33,079 bases of DNA from Fibrobacter sp. (GTDB taxonomy: Bacteria; Fibrobacterota; Fibrobacteria; Fibrobacterales; Fibrobacteraceae): positions 1-33,079 of the forward strand of contig JAFXLS010000143.1 in the NCBI GenBank assembly GCA_017530965.1, written 5' to 3'. A program made the translations under genes and the position numbers. The notes beneath the pieces are model-generated. The model saw only the letters and a program-made list of their open reading frames with translations. It ran no database searches and was not told where the DNA came from. Below, one piece after another: positions 8,083-14,509 of the stretch (its first letter is position 1; each line of letters begins with the position of its first letter).

Positions 8083-8454
8083 ATGGCTTTTGAAGACGTG
8101 GGTGGAACCCACAAGCTCTATGTGAACGGCGTCCAGTTCAACCTCAAGGGCGACCCGACTATCGATATCGGCGGCGAAAAGCGCACGCCCATTATGGGTG
8201 TCGATGGCCGTATGCATGGCTACAAGGTCGAAACCATGCCCGCGAAGGTGTCTGGCACCATTACCGACACCTCCGACCTGGACCAGATTGAACTCCGCCA
8301 GCTGAAAAACGCCACCGTGAAGCTCGAAAAGCCGAACGGCAAGGTGTTCGTGATTACCGGAGCCGCCTTCAGTGGCGACCCGAGCGAATCCGGAGCCGAA
8401 GGCGAAATCAGCTTCGAATTCTCTGGCCCTCCGGGCAAGGAACTCATGCCGTAG
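8083..8454 (+). CDS. Tail tube protein, Mu gpM-like
   Basis: A 123-aa protein, the usual size for the Mu-type tube subunit that stacks in hexamers inside the sheath. LYVNGVQFNLKGDPTIDIGG and the central GYKVETMPAKVSGTITD show the strand pattern of the family, and the end EGEISFEFSGPPGKEL is characteristic (family pattern SFxFxGPP). AGGAGG precedes the ATG by 6 bases. The spacing from the sheath gene is 12 bases and codon bias is the same strong GC3, consistent with balanced high production of sheath and tube. The next recognisable gene begins only at 8739. The intervening space holds a folded RNA element and a small AT-rich reading frame. Confidence 0.9.
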   Translation: MAFEDVGGTHKLYVNGVQFNLKGDPTIDIGGEKRTPIMGVDGRMHGYKVETMPAKVSGTITDTSDLDQIELRQLKNATVKLEKPNGKVFVITGAAFSGDPSESGAEGEISFEFSGPPGKELMP

Positions 8455-8479
8455 TTTGATGCCTTTTCTACGGCTTATA

Positions 8480-8557
8480 TCCGCGTTACTTGGGGACGGA
8501 TTGCGGCGAACTTGATTGTGAACCGCTTTCCGGTGGGGATCGAAGCCCCAGCGCGGC
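8480..8557 (+). other. Candidate structured RNA element between tube and chaperone genes
   Basis: Direct inspection shows a closing helix CCGCGT (8481-8486) with GCGCGG (8551-8556), an inner stem GCGG (8503-8506) with CCGC (8523-8526), and a 5-bp hairpin TGGGG (8534-8538) with CCCCA (8546-8550) around the 7-base loop ATCGAAG. The last hairpin abuts the closing helix, as the T-arm abuts the acceptor stem in tRNA. The D-arm and a normal anticodon loop are not visible, so it is not called a tRNA. The span is also open in one reading frame from 8455. It may protect, process or attenuate the operon mRNA after the abundant tube gene. Confidence 0.35.
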
Positions 8558-8568
8558 TTAAATCTGCT

Positions 8569-8738
8569 TAAAAGGAGTAAAAATGACAGCGGATGAAAAA
8601 GATGCTTTAAAAGATTTTGTTGGTGAAACTCTTCAAAGATGCCATAAAGAAAATCTTATAAAAAAGGAATTTGATTGTGAGCGCATAGAAGATAAAATGC
8701 CGTCAACAATGAATTTAATCTATAAAAGGAGTAAAAAT
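8569..8738 (+). repeat. Duplicated 16-bp ribosome-binding block flanking a 52-codon AT-rich frame
   Basis: TAAAAGGAGTAAAAAT occurs at 8569-8584 and again at 8723-8738. Each copy provides a Shine-Dalgarno sequence: the first for an ATG at 8583, the second for the chaperone ATG at 8739. The interval reads 52 codons in frame with the chaperone (beginning MTADEKDALKDFVGE), AT-rich and unlike its neighbours. The product could be a 135-aa N-terminally extended chaperone, or the frame could be a small inserted gene that happens to read through. I do not recognise the 52-residue sequence. Confidence 0.5.
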
Positions 8739-8990
8739 ATGGATTACAAACTGATTGTTCCCATCAAAAAGGTGGATGGTAGCGAAATTGACCATGTTAC
8801 GGTCAAGGAATCTTTTACCGGTCGTGACATCAAGGCCATCGGAAACTGTAAAGGCGAAGGCGATGCTATGATCGCGCTCGTTGTGGCTGCGTCCGACCTG
8901 ACGGAAAACAACGTTCTGGGCATGGATGCCCGCGACGTGAAGGCTATTGGCGAACTTGCCCGCCCTTTCTTAGTCGGTGGGGAGGCCTAG
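8739..8990 (+). CDS. Tail assembly chaperone, zero-frame product (Mu gp41-like)
   Basis: An 83-aa protein. KLIVPIKKVDGSEIDHVTVKE opens with the beta strand typical of the P2 gpE / Mu gp41 type chaperones (family pattern L.pp...dG.....v.lR.p), then come GRDIKAIGNCKGEGDAMIALV and a DARDVKAIGELARPFL helix. Such chaperones coat the tape measure during tail assembly. AAAAGGAG lies 9 bases before the ATG at 8739. An upstream in-frame ATG at 8583 would add 52 unrelated residues, and the family alignment favours 8739. The frame ends at TAG 8988-8990, while the -1 frame continues to 9130 with a second conserved domain, so this is one of two products from the gene. Confidence 0.8.
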   Translation: MDYKLIVPIKKVDGSEIDHVTVKESFTGRDIKAIGNCKGEGDAMIALVVAASDLTENNVLGMDARDVKAIGELARPFLVGGEA

Positions 8991-9130
8991 GCTTTGACGA
9001 CGGCTTTGCCGCCCTGGCAGGCGTTTTTCACTGGTCTTATGACCAGATTATGGACTTGGATGCTGAAGCGTTCGAATTCAGCCTGAAAGCTGCCGAAAAG
9101 TATGCCAAGTGGATGAATCCAAAAAAGTGA
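8739..9130 (+). CDS. Tail assembly chaperone, -1 frameshift extended product
   Basis: Reading 77 codons in frame from 8739, slipping back one base at 8963-8969 and continuing to TGA 9128-9130 gives 130 aa. The added part contains GVFHWSYDQIMDLDAEAFEF, which follows the P2 E' pattern (FxWPxxEhxxMxhxEhxxW, h hydrophobic), and ends KYAKWMNPKK. Dual products from a -1 shift upstream of the tape-measure gene are established for lambda G/GT, P2 E/E+E' and Mu. No start codon with a ribosome binding site exists for the second frame, and that frame is open well upstream of the zero-frame stop. Both facts support frameshifting over a separate gene. The long product normally bridges tube subunits and the tape measure. 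Confidence 0.75.
8963..8969 (+). promoter_or_regulatory. Slippery heptamer C_CCT_TTC for -1 frameshifting
   Basis: In the chaperone frame the codons are CGC CCT TTC TTA, giving C_CCT_TTC, a formal X_XXY_YYZ site. After slipping, the tRNAs re-pair with CCC and TTT. It lies 18 bases before the zero-frame stop. A possible downstream stimulator is GTCG (8973-8976) pairing with CGAC (8996-8999). This is not one of the common AAAAAAG/GGGAAAG types, so efficiency is unknown. Confidence 0.6.
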
Positions 9131-9151
9131 CCTTTTGCGGGTCGCTTTTTG
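9126..9151 (+). terminator. Rho-independent terminator after the tail chaperone
   Basis: AGTGACC (9126-9132) pairs with GGTCGCT (9140-9146), with one T-G wobble, around a 7-base loop, followed by a T run to 9150. It overlaps the stop codon of the frameshift product. It separates the head/sheath/tube unit from the following membrane-protein gene. A second small inverted repeat, ATTCCA-TGT-TGGAAT, lies at 9157-9171. Confidence 0.75.
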
Positions 9152-9208
9152 TGTTTATTCCATGTTGGAATAGATGCAAACAATAAATTTTACTTATTGT
9201 GTTAAATT

Positions 9209-9243
9209 TTGACAAAAGAATAATATATATTATAGATAGAGGG
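9209..9243 (+). promoter_or_regulatory. Housekeeping-type promoter and RBS of the moron-like gene
   Basis: TTGACA (9209-9214), 16 bases, TATAGA (9231-9236), then AGAGGG (9238-9243) as Shine-Dalgarno sequence 7 bases before the ATG at 9251. This differs from the phage late promoters: it has a full -35 hexamer and no CTTGTGTCAAAA. It could therefore be read by the host sigma factor in the lysogen. Confidence 0.55.
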
Positions 9244-9250
9244 TAAGATT

Positions 9251-9718
9251 ATGAAAATAGAGTTGAACATAGGATCTGGACTGGATTTAAAAGTCGGGCT
9301 TCCGTCTCTCCGCAAGATTTATGTTCTTTGCGCTGTAATCCCCTTTATTCTTTTTTGGACTGGAATTACATCTCCATTATGGACTGATAATTTTATAGTC
9401 TACGTGTTTGCTTTGGCTCCGTATTATCTTTATATTATTCTTTTGAATAATGAATGGCTTGATGGCCGTTTTTTATGCGATACTAAAATCGGAAAATACG
9501 CTTCTAGGATTTGGGCGTTTAATATTGGCTTGTCGGCGCTTTCTAGTCTTTTTCTGTCTTTTCTTTGGACTCGTTCTGATTTGTTTTTGTTCGGAGTTTC
9601 CTTGATGGCGTTGGTGAATGTTGTTCCGGCGTTCGTGTCTTCGCTTGCGGCTCTGTTTTTGCATAAAACAAGATATGAACGATTTCCTTTGTGGGCACCA
9701 CCTGCTGGCGATGGGTAA
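9251..9718 (+). CDS. Putative four-helix membrane protein, moron-like
   Basis: A 155-aa protein with about four hydrophobic segments (residues 24-41, 49-65, 92-108 and 114-137), a short charged N-terminus and a soluble Pro-rich end. No family was recognised. It is AT-rich with codon use unlike the sheath and tube genes, sits between the tail chaperone and the tape measure (adjacent in Mu-type phages), and has its own upstream terminator, promoter and ribosome binding site. A late-type promoter restarts phage transcription immediately after it. This is the classical arrangement of a moron, an accessory gene expressed from the prophage. Membrane-protein morons often alter the host surface or exclude other phages; that role is only inferred here. 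A structural tail role is less likely because the gene is absent from this position in Mu-like modules. Confidence 0.65.
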   Translation: MKIELNIGSGLDLKVGLPSLRKIYVLCAVIPFILFWTGITSPLWTDNFIVYVFALAPYYLYIILLNNEWLDGRFLCDTKIGKYASRIWAFNIGLSALSSLFLSFLWTRSDLFLFGVSLMALVNVVPAFVSSLAALFLHKTRYERFPLWAPPAGDG

Positions 9719-9723
9719 AAAAG

Positions 9724-9766
9724 TTGTGACTAATTGAGTTTTTTTAAGGTTGTGTGATTATTTTTA
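9724..9766 (+). promoter_or_regulatory. Candidate late-type promoter D (degenerate)
   Basis: TTGTGACTAA (9724-9733) resembles TTGTGTCAAA of promoters A-C, and TATTTTTA (9759-9766) is identical to the box of promoter C. Spacing between them is 2 bases shorter than in A-C. The ATG of the tape measure follows 4 bases after the box without a Shine-Dalgarno sequence. It would restart transcription after the moron-like gene. Confidence 0.45.
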
Positions 9767-9770
9767 TCGC

Positions 9771-11411
9771 ATGGCCTTTTTAAATGTGTCGTTAAATTTG
9801 TTGTCCGGAAATTCGTTCGTAAAAGCTGCGGGCGATGTAAAAATTTTTAATTCCAATCTTAAAAATTCTGTCGGCGTTTTAGATGATTTGAAGAAAAAAA
9901 TTGGCTTTTCGCAAAAAATTACAGGTTTTGCATCTGCATCTACGCTAATCACGAATTTTTCGTCTGGTGTCAAGTCGGCTGTTATGAATGTCGAGCGGTT
10001 GGTTGACAAGATTGGTGAATATGCAAATCAAGGTGACCACATTGCAAAAACTTCTAGGCTTGTAGGCCTTTCTGTTAAAGATTATCAGGCTTTTGACCAG
10101 GCGGCCCGCCATGCGGGAATGTCTACTGAAGAAGTGGATAATACGTTGAAACGCTTTAACGTAAATCTTGGTAAGGCAAAAGCTGGGGATGGTAAGACGT
10201 TTAAGGTTTTTGACGCTATTCTTGGTGGTAAAAAGATTTCTGATTTCAAGGATTCTACGTCGTTGTTGGCTGCGGTTGCTGATGGTTATGCTAAACTAGG
10301 CACTGCTGAGCAAAAGGCAATGGTTTCCCAGGAATTGTTCGGAAAATCGGGCCTTAAAATGTCTGAACTGCTGAAAAATGGCGGTGAAGATCTTAAGAAG
10401 CAGCTTGAATCTGCTGTTCCAGGGTTTTCTGACCAAGGCGCAAAAGATGCTGAAGCGTTTAACGATGCTTTGCAGGATATGCGTGGAACAATCAAATCGA
10501 TAAAAATATCGGTCATGGAAGGTCTTTTTCCGACATTTACAAATTTATTCGATACGGTTCGGGAATTTGTGAAAGATAATGGTCCTAAAATTAAAGAACA
10601 GATTGGATTTGTTGTTGGTGAAGTTGTTGGTTTTGTAAAGGGTGTGCTGCCGTACATTCCGAAGGTGCTGGGTGTTGTTGTTGGCCTAGTTGATTTAATA
10701 GGGCCTGGGTCTGTGGCGGCTTTAGCTGGTTTTAGCGCTATTTTAGGTGCAGTTGTTCCGTTAGTTCCTGCTTTGATGGGTGCTGTTGGCGTTATTACCG
10801 GGCCGATGATTGCTGGAGTGTTGGGGGCTGTCATTGGTTTTATTGCTTGGGGTAAAACTATTTATAGCATTGTTGACAACTTAGATTTGCTAAAGTCCTT
10901 TATTGTCGACGATGTGTGGGGTGCAGTCAAGGATTTTGGAAATCAGTTTGTAGAAGTTGCAAAATGGATGTGGAGTGGTTTTAAATCAATCTTTATTGAT
11001 CCATGGTGGAATTTCTTTACTGCTCTTCCTAGTGCTATTTCAGATTTATGGGAGGGTTTTAAAACTGGAATTTCTGAAATAGGTAATTTGCTTTACGATA
11101 CTTTTATTGGCAGTGTCAAATCGGCTGTTTCTGGAATAAAATCTATTGTAAAAGGTATTCCTGTTTTAGGGAATCTTTTCGGCGATGATGACCAACCTTC
11201 GATTCGAGATATTTCTTCGGCTTCTGCAGCTTCGGGTTCTTCGTCTTCGTCGCTTGGTGCTTCTGTTGCTCAGGCGGTAAGCGAATCCCACACGACAACT
11301 ACCAGCCGCTTTGCGGTCGATTTCAAGAATATGCCGCGCGGTGTCCAGGTGACGGCTCCGGATCATGGCGACTTTGACTATTCTCGTGGTTATGTTTTGG
11401 CGGGTATGTAA
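9771..11411 (+). CDS. Tail tape measure protein
   Basis: A 546-aa protein from the ATG at 9771. The upstream GTG at 9750 was rejected because it lies inside the promoter D region, whose box ends 4 bases before the ATG. The first 150 residues are helical (SASTLITNFSSGVKSAVMNV, RLVGLSVKDYQAFDQAARHAG, the latter typical of Mu-type tape measures). Residues 275-380 are long hydrophobic stretches rich in Gly and Val that probably insert into the host membrane on ejection. The C-terminal RFAVDFKNMPRGVQV...DYSRGY element is conserved in Mu-like homologues. At the established 1.5 angstrom per residue the tail would be about 80 nm. The body is AT-rich, but the last 45 codons have host-like composition, suggesting replacement of most of the gene. 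It overlaps the next gene (TAATG). Confidence 0.88.
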   Translation: MAFLNVSLNLLSGNSFVKAAGDVKIFNSNLKNSVGVLDDLKKKIGFSQKITGFASASTLITNFSSGVKSAVMNVERLVDKIGEYANQGDHIAKTSRLVGLSVKDYQAFDQAARHAGMSTEEVDNTLKRFNVNLGKAKAGDGKTFKVFDAILGGKKISDFKDSTSLLAAVADGYAKLGTAEQKAMVSQELFGKSGLKMSELLKNGGEDLKKQLESAVPGFSDQGAKDAEAFNDALQDMRGTIKSIKISVMEGLFPTFTNLFDTVREFVKDNGPKIKEQIGFVVGEVVGFVKGVLPYIPKVLGVVVGLVDLIGPGSVAALAGFSAILGAVVPLVPALMGAVGVITGPMIAGVLGAVIGFIAWGKTIYSIVDNLDLLKSFIVDDVWGAVKDFGNQFVEVAKWMWSGFKSIFIDPWWNFFTALPSAISDLWEGFKTGISEIGNLLYDTFIGSVKSAVSGIKSIVKGIPVLGNLFGDDDQPSIRDISSASAASGSSSSSLGASVAQAVSESHTTTTSRFAVDFKNMPRGVQVTAPDHGDFDYSRGYVLAGM

Positions 11412-12643
11412 TGGCTGAACACGAATTTTTATACGCAAATTCCCTTCACAAGGTCCAAATCGATACGCCCCAGGGCGTTGTCGAATGTGTTGCAGCATCC
11501 TATGCGGGTGTGCCGTTCTTTGTCGAAGAGACTGCAAGTTCCGGCGGTCGTGAAATCGTAACCAAGCCGTTGCCTTTTTCCGATAGCCATGTAAACGAAG
11601 ACGTCGGAAAAAAGGTTCTCGGAATCACCTGCACTATCTACCTGACCGGAGCTGATTGCGAAACCAAGCGTGAGCGCCTGGAAGAGACGTTGAACAAAGA
11701 GGGTGCTTTCGAGTTCATTCATCCGCATTATGGCCGCATGAACGCCCGCTGCACGGCGTACAGTCTTTCGTTCAAGAAGGCTGAGCAGGAGTTCATTTTG
11801 GGCGAGCTTACGTTTGTTCCGGAACAGAAAGTCGAGAATCAGGCTCAAAGTGTAACGGACTTGCGTGGCGTTGCGATTGGAAAATCGGATTCCGCACTGA
11901 GTTCTGCAAAATCAATCTTCACTGAGATTTTCAGTATTGCGGGAAAGGCAAAAGCCGTCGTTGATTCGGTGGCTGATTCCACTACTAAAATGCTTGATGA
12001 CATCGAAAGTGCGCGAAATTCTATCCGCAGTGTGTCAGCGTTCGTGAATACGCTTTCTCAGATTCGCGAAAATGTTCAGCTGATTATGATGTCACCGTCC
12101 GACTTTGCGAATCGCATACAGAATCTTTTGACGCTGACCAAAGAAACCGTGTCCGATGACGACGCCAACGGATATGTAAACGAAAGCCTGGTCATGATGC
12201 GTTCGACAATGGCCAAGAGGCGGGATTCGGCCTATTCTTCGGCAGATGAATTGAGTTCTGAAGTTGACCGTTTGGCTCTCATGAGTGCTGCGGCAATGGC
12301 AGCCCGATCTGTGGTGGATTGCTCTTTCAAGAGTGCGGAAGAAGCTCGTGAAATGCAGGATTTGCTCAGTTCAGTTTTTGATGATGCTGCCGAACAGGCC
12401 GGTTCTGTCGAAGATTATGCGACTTTGATGGACTTACAGGCGACGGCGCTCAAGTATCTGCGTGACGAAATGTCGAAACTTGCAGTGGTCGTAGAATTGC
12501 CGTTGAGCGGGACCCGAGATATTCTTTCGGTATGCTTTGATTGTTACGGCAACCTGGACCGAGTTGACGAAATCCTGGAACGTAATGATGTCGGTGACCC
12601 GCTGGTAATGACCCGCGAAAGTTTGAGGGTGCTTTCCAAATGA
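11411..12643 (+). CDS. DNA circularisation / tail protein, Mu gpN-like
   Basis: A 410-aa protein. Residues 1-95 match the DNA-circulation N-terminal domain found in Mu gpN: ASYAGVPFFVEETASSGGR, the PFSDSHVNEDVGKKVLGI segment, and EGAFEFIHPHYGRM at residues 97-110, where the family has LxHPxxG. The domain name is historical. In contractile tails this protein joins tape measure, tube tip and baseplate hub. The remaining 300 residues are mostly helical with many Ala and Ser. The gene follows the tape measure through a TAATG overlap and overlaps the gpP gene through ATGA, so the three are translationally coupled. Composition is less AT-rich than the tape measure before it. Confidence 0.85.
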   Translation: MAEHEFLYANSLHKVQIDTPQGVVECVAASYAGVPFFVEETASSGGREIVTKPLPFSDSHVNEDVGKKVLGITCTIYLTGADCETKRERLEETLNKEGAFEFIHPHYGRMNARCTAYSLSFKKAEQEFILGELTFVPEQKVENQAQSVTDLRGVAIGKSDSALSSAKSIFTEIFSIAGKAKAVVDSVADSTTKMLDDIESARNSIRSVSAFVNTLSQIRENVQLIMMSPSDFANRIQNLLTLTKETVSDDDANGYVNESLVMMRSTMAKRRDSAYSSADELSSEVDRLALMSAAAMAARSVVDCSFKSAEEAREMQDLLSSVFDDAAEQAGSVEDYATLMDLQATALKYLRDEMSKLAVVVELPLSGTRDILSVCFDCYGNLDRVDEILERNDVGDPLVMTRESLRVLSK

Positions 12644-13710
12644 TCGAGGTTTTCGCCAACGGCCGTAAGTTTTCGGAGTGGACGGATGCCCGCGTGGTCC
12701 GTTCTCTTGACCATATTGCGGCGGCATTTTCGCTTACCTTGGTTGCCAGGAATTCGGATGGCGATCGTGTGCGTCTTTTCCCTGGAGATTCTGTCGAGGT
12801 GGCCGTCAACGGGACCAAGGTGATTTCCGGGTTCGTGGACCGTCTTTCGACATCGTTTTCCGCCGGTTCGCATTCGGTAAGTGTTTCCGGGAGCGAATGT
12901 TCTGCGGATATCGCCGATTGCTGTATTGATAACCCGCTGGAGTGGGAAAACAAGAAAATGGACGAAATCATCCGCATTGTCTGCGCTAATTTCGGTCTTT
13001 CTTTCTCAAATCGCATGAGCGTAGATGTTGGCGGTCCGTTCCAGAAGTTTTCCGTCGAGCCTGGAGCCAAGGCGCTTGATACGATCACGAAGCTTTGCAG
13101 GGAACGTGGAATCCTGTGCTGTTCCGACGGCATGGGAAAAGTGTATCTGTTAAAGCCTGATTCGTGTCCGCGTGGACCGGCCTTGAAGCAAGGCGAAAAC
13201 CTGATGGCGGCAAGCGTGGATTTTTCGCTTGTGGACCGTTTTTCGACCTACACGGTATATGGAACCGGCAAGGCGAAAAAGAAGGTGGTAGCGACTTCTT
13301 CGGATTCGGACGTTACGCGAAATCGCCCGCTAATTGTGGTGGATTCGAACGCTGTCGAAAAGGACAAGGTGCAGGCCCGCGCAGATTGGGAATGTCGTGT
13401 TCGTAGGGCTAAATCGATGGGGTTTCGCGCAACGGTACACGGCTGGGAACATTCGTCAGGTCTTTGGACTCCTGGTGTGATTTGTTCGTTCGAAGCTCCG
13501 GAGCTTTTTGTCGAGACTCCGCTTGATTTGCTGGTGTCTTCTGTAGAATATTCCTGGGGATCTTCGGGTGAAATGACGAATTTGACGCTGGTTCCGCCAG
13601 AAGTTTTTGAGCCACAGCCGGAATCCAAGAAGGTCAAGGCGGTAAAATCGGCTAAAAGTCCTAAAGCAGATCCGTGGAAATCTATCAAGAAGGCGGTGCA
13701 AGGGAAATGA
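12640..13710 (+). CDS. Baseplate hub protein, Mu gpP-like (GPD family)
   Basis: A 356-aa protein, close to Mu gpP in length. It starts at an ATGA overlap with the gpN gene. The N-terminal VFANGRKFSEWTDARVVRSLDHIAAAF gives the first barrel domain of the T4 gp27 / P2 gpD fold. SVEVAVNGTKVISGFVDRL and SVSVSGSECSADIADCCID (residues 47-90) carry the conserved GxxDx and GRS-like positions, and GPFQKFSVEPGAKALDTITKLC is a typical junction. The C-terminal region has VHGWEHSSGLWTPGVICSFE, matching the WxPG element of the family. The trimer forms the hub between tube and spike. The last 30 residues are Lys/Pro-rich and probably disordered. Confidence 0.88.
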   Translation: MIEVFANGRKFSEWTDARVVRSLDHIAAAFSLTLVARNSDGDRVRLFPGDSVEVAVNGTKVISGFVDRLSTSFSAGSHSVSVSGSECSADIADCCIDNPLEWENKKMDEIIRIVCANFGLSFSNRMSVDVGGPFQKFSVEPGAKALDTITKLCRERGILCCSDGMGKVYLLKPDSCPRGPALKQGENLMAASVDFSLVDRFSTYTVYGTGKAKKKVVATSSDSDVTRNRPLIVVDSNAVEKDKVQARADWECRVRRAKSMGFRATVHGWEHSSGLWTPGVICSFEAPELFVETPLDLLVSSVEYSWGSSGEMTNLTLVPPEVFEPQPESKKVKAVKSAKSPKADPWKSIKKAVQGK

Positions 13711-14201
13711 ATTTCGAGTCTTTGATTGAACCACTGATGGCGAAACTTCGGCTGATGGTGGGCCGTTGCGTGATATCGGCTAGCCGTTACAAAAACGGTG
13801 AGCTGTTGGCCGATATTGAGCTTGTTGCAGGCGAACGACGCCGAAATGTTGAATTTTTGCAGCAGTTCGGTTTTTCGAGTCGCCCCAAAGGTGATGTGGA
13901 AGGCGTTGCTCTGTTTATCGGCGGTTCCCGCGATAACGGCGTTGTAATTGCAACGCGTGGCGAATGCCCTGACCTGAAAGAAGGCGAAGTGCAAGTGCAT
14001 TCACCGTTTGGATCAAGCATTACCTTGAAAAATGACGGTTCTATTGAACTGGCTACGAATTCAAATAAGTTTCGATTTGTTGGCGATATCGAAGCTACTG
14101 GCGAAGTAAAGGCGATGTGCGATTCAACATTTGTAACATTGACGAATCATATTCACCCGACTGGCGTGGGCCCGTCTTCGAAACCGACTCCTGGACAATG
14201 A
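13707..14201 (+). CDS. Baseplate spike protein, Mu gp45-like
   Basis: A 164-aa protein starting at the ATGA overlap with the gpP gene. An upstream GTG at 13674 was rejected because it would add residues encoded within gpP. Residues 10-100 form an OB-fold-like N-terminal domain (GRCVISASRY, LADIELVAGERRRNVEFLQQFGFSSRP, GVALFIGGSRDNGVVIATRG), diagnostic of Mu gp45. Residues 105-150 are a short beta-helix stretch (VHSPFGSSITLKNDGSIELA). The end contains THVL-like TLTNHIHPTGVGPSSKP, where HxH can bind a metal ion at the needle tip, as established for P2 gpV and related spikes. This trimeric spike pierces the host outer membrane. Confidence 0.88.
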   Translation: MNFESLIEPLMAKLRLMVGRCVISASRYKNGELLADIELVAGERRRNVEFLQQFGFSSRPKGDVEGVALFIGGSRDNGVVIATRGECPDLKEGEVQVHSPFGSSITLKNDGSIELATNSNKFRFVGDIEATGEVKAMCDSTFVTLTNHIHPTGVGPSSKPTPGQ

Positions 14202-14202
14202 T

Positions 14203-14448
14203 ATGGCGTTAAACAAGACTACTCTAAAAAATGCTTTGAAGGCTGTTTTTGAAAGCCGCCCATCAAGTGACGAAGATGCTGCAGATGCTTTGGCAACTGC
14301 GATTTATGATTTTGTCAAAAGCGCCGAGGTGACGATTACTGCGCTCCCGAACGAAGTGTCTGTGGTTGGGTCTCCGACTGCGCAGGCCAATGCCGTACCG
14401 TTAACTTTGAAGGGTGGTGACGCCACCCATACCGGCGGGCTTTCGTAG
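14203..14448 (+). CDS. Small phage baseplate-region protein
   Basis: An 81-aa protein: helical N-terminal half (NKTTLKNALKAVFES, then ADALATAIYDFVKSAEV) and a beta/loop C-terminal half rich in Val, Pro and Thr, ending in GGLS. Small proteins with this layout (AxAIxxFVKSAEV.., then V.G..., ending in GxxS) are frequent between the spike and gp46 genes in Mu-like and other contractile phages, but I know of no established function. It begins 2 bases after the spike stop codon, with only a weak TGGA upstream, so coupling is likely. Its stop is followed by late-type promoter C, making it the last gene of the tape-measure transcription unit. Confidence 0.7.
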   Translation: MALNKTTLKNALKAVFESRPSSDEDAADALATAIYDFVKSAEVTITALPNEVSVVGSPTAQANAVPLTLKGGDATHTGGLS

Positions 14449-14458
14449 CAAAAAAAAT

Positions 14459-14504
14459 CTTGTGTCAAAATCGGCCTTTACTATGTAAGGGCTGTTTATT
14501 TTTA
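14459..14504 (+). promoter_or_regulatory. Phage late-type promoter C
   Basis: CTTGTGTCAAAA (14459-14470), 26 bases, TATTTTTA (14497-14504), then 5 bases to ATG 14510, identical in spacing to promoter B. There is no Shine-Dalgarno sequence. It opens the baseplate-fibre transcription unit. Confidence 0.7.
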
Positions 14505-14509
14505 TTGCG

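Noticed and set aside
5914-8217. 767-codon open frame on the complementary strand
   Set aside because: Antisense to U-like, sheath and tube genes; no start signals or recognisable domains.
8480-8557. Complete tRNA gene
   Set aside because: Only acceptor-like and T-arm-like helices fit. The D-arm is missing, the middle stem has a 16-base loop, and T54 is replaced by A.
9750-9770. GTG start for the tape measure at 9750
   Set aside because: It overlaps the TATTTTTA promoter box; ATG 9771 matches the box-to-start distance of the other late genes.
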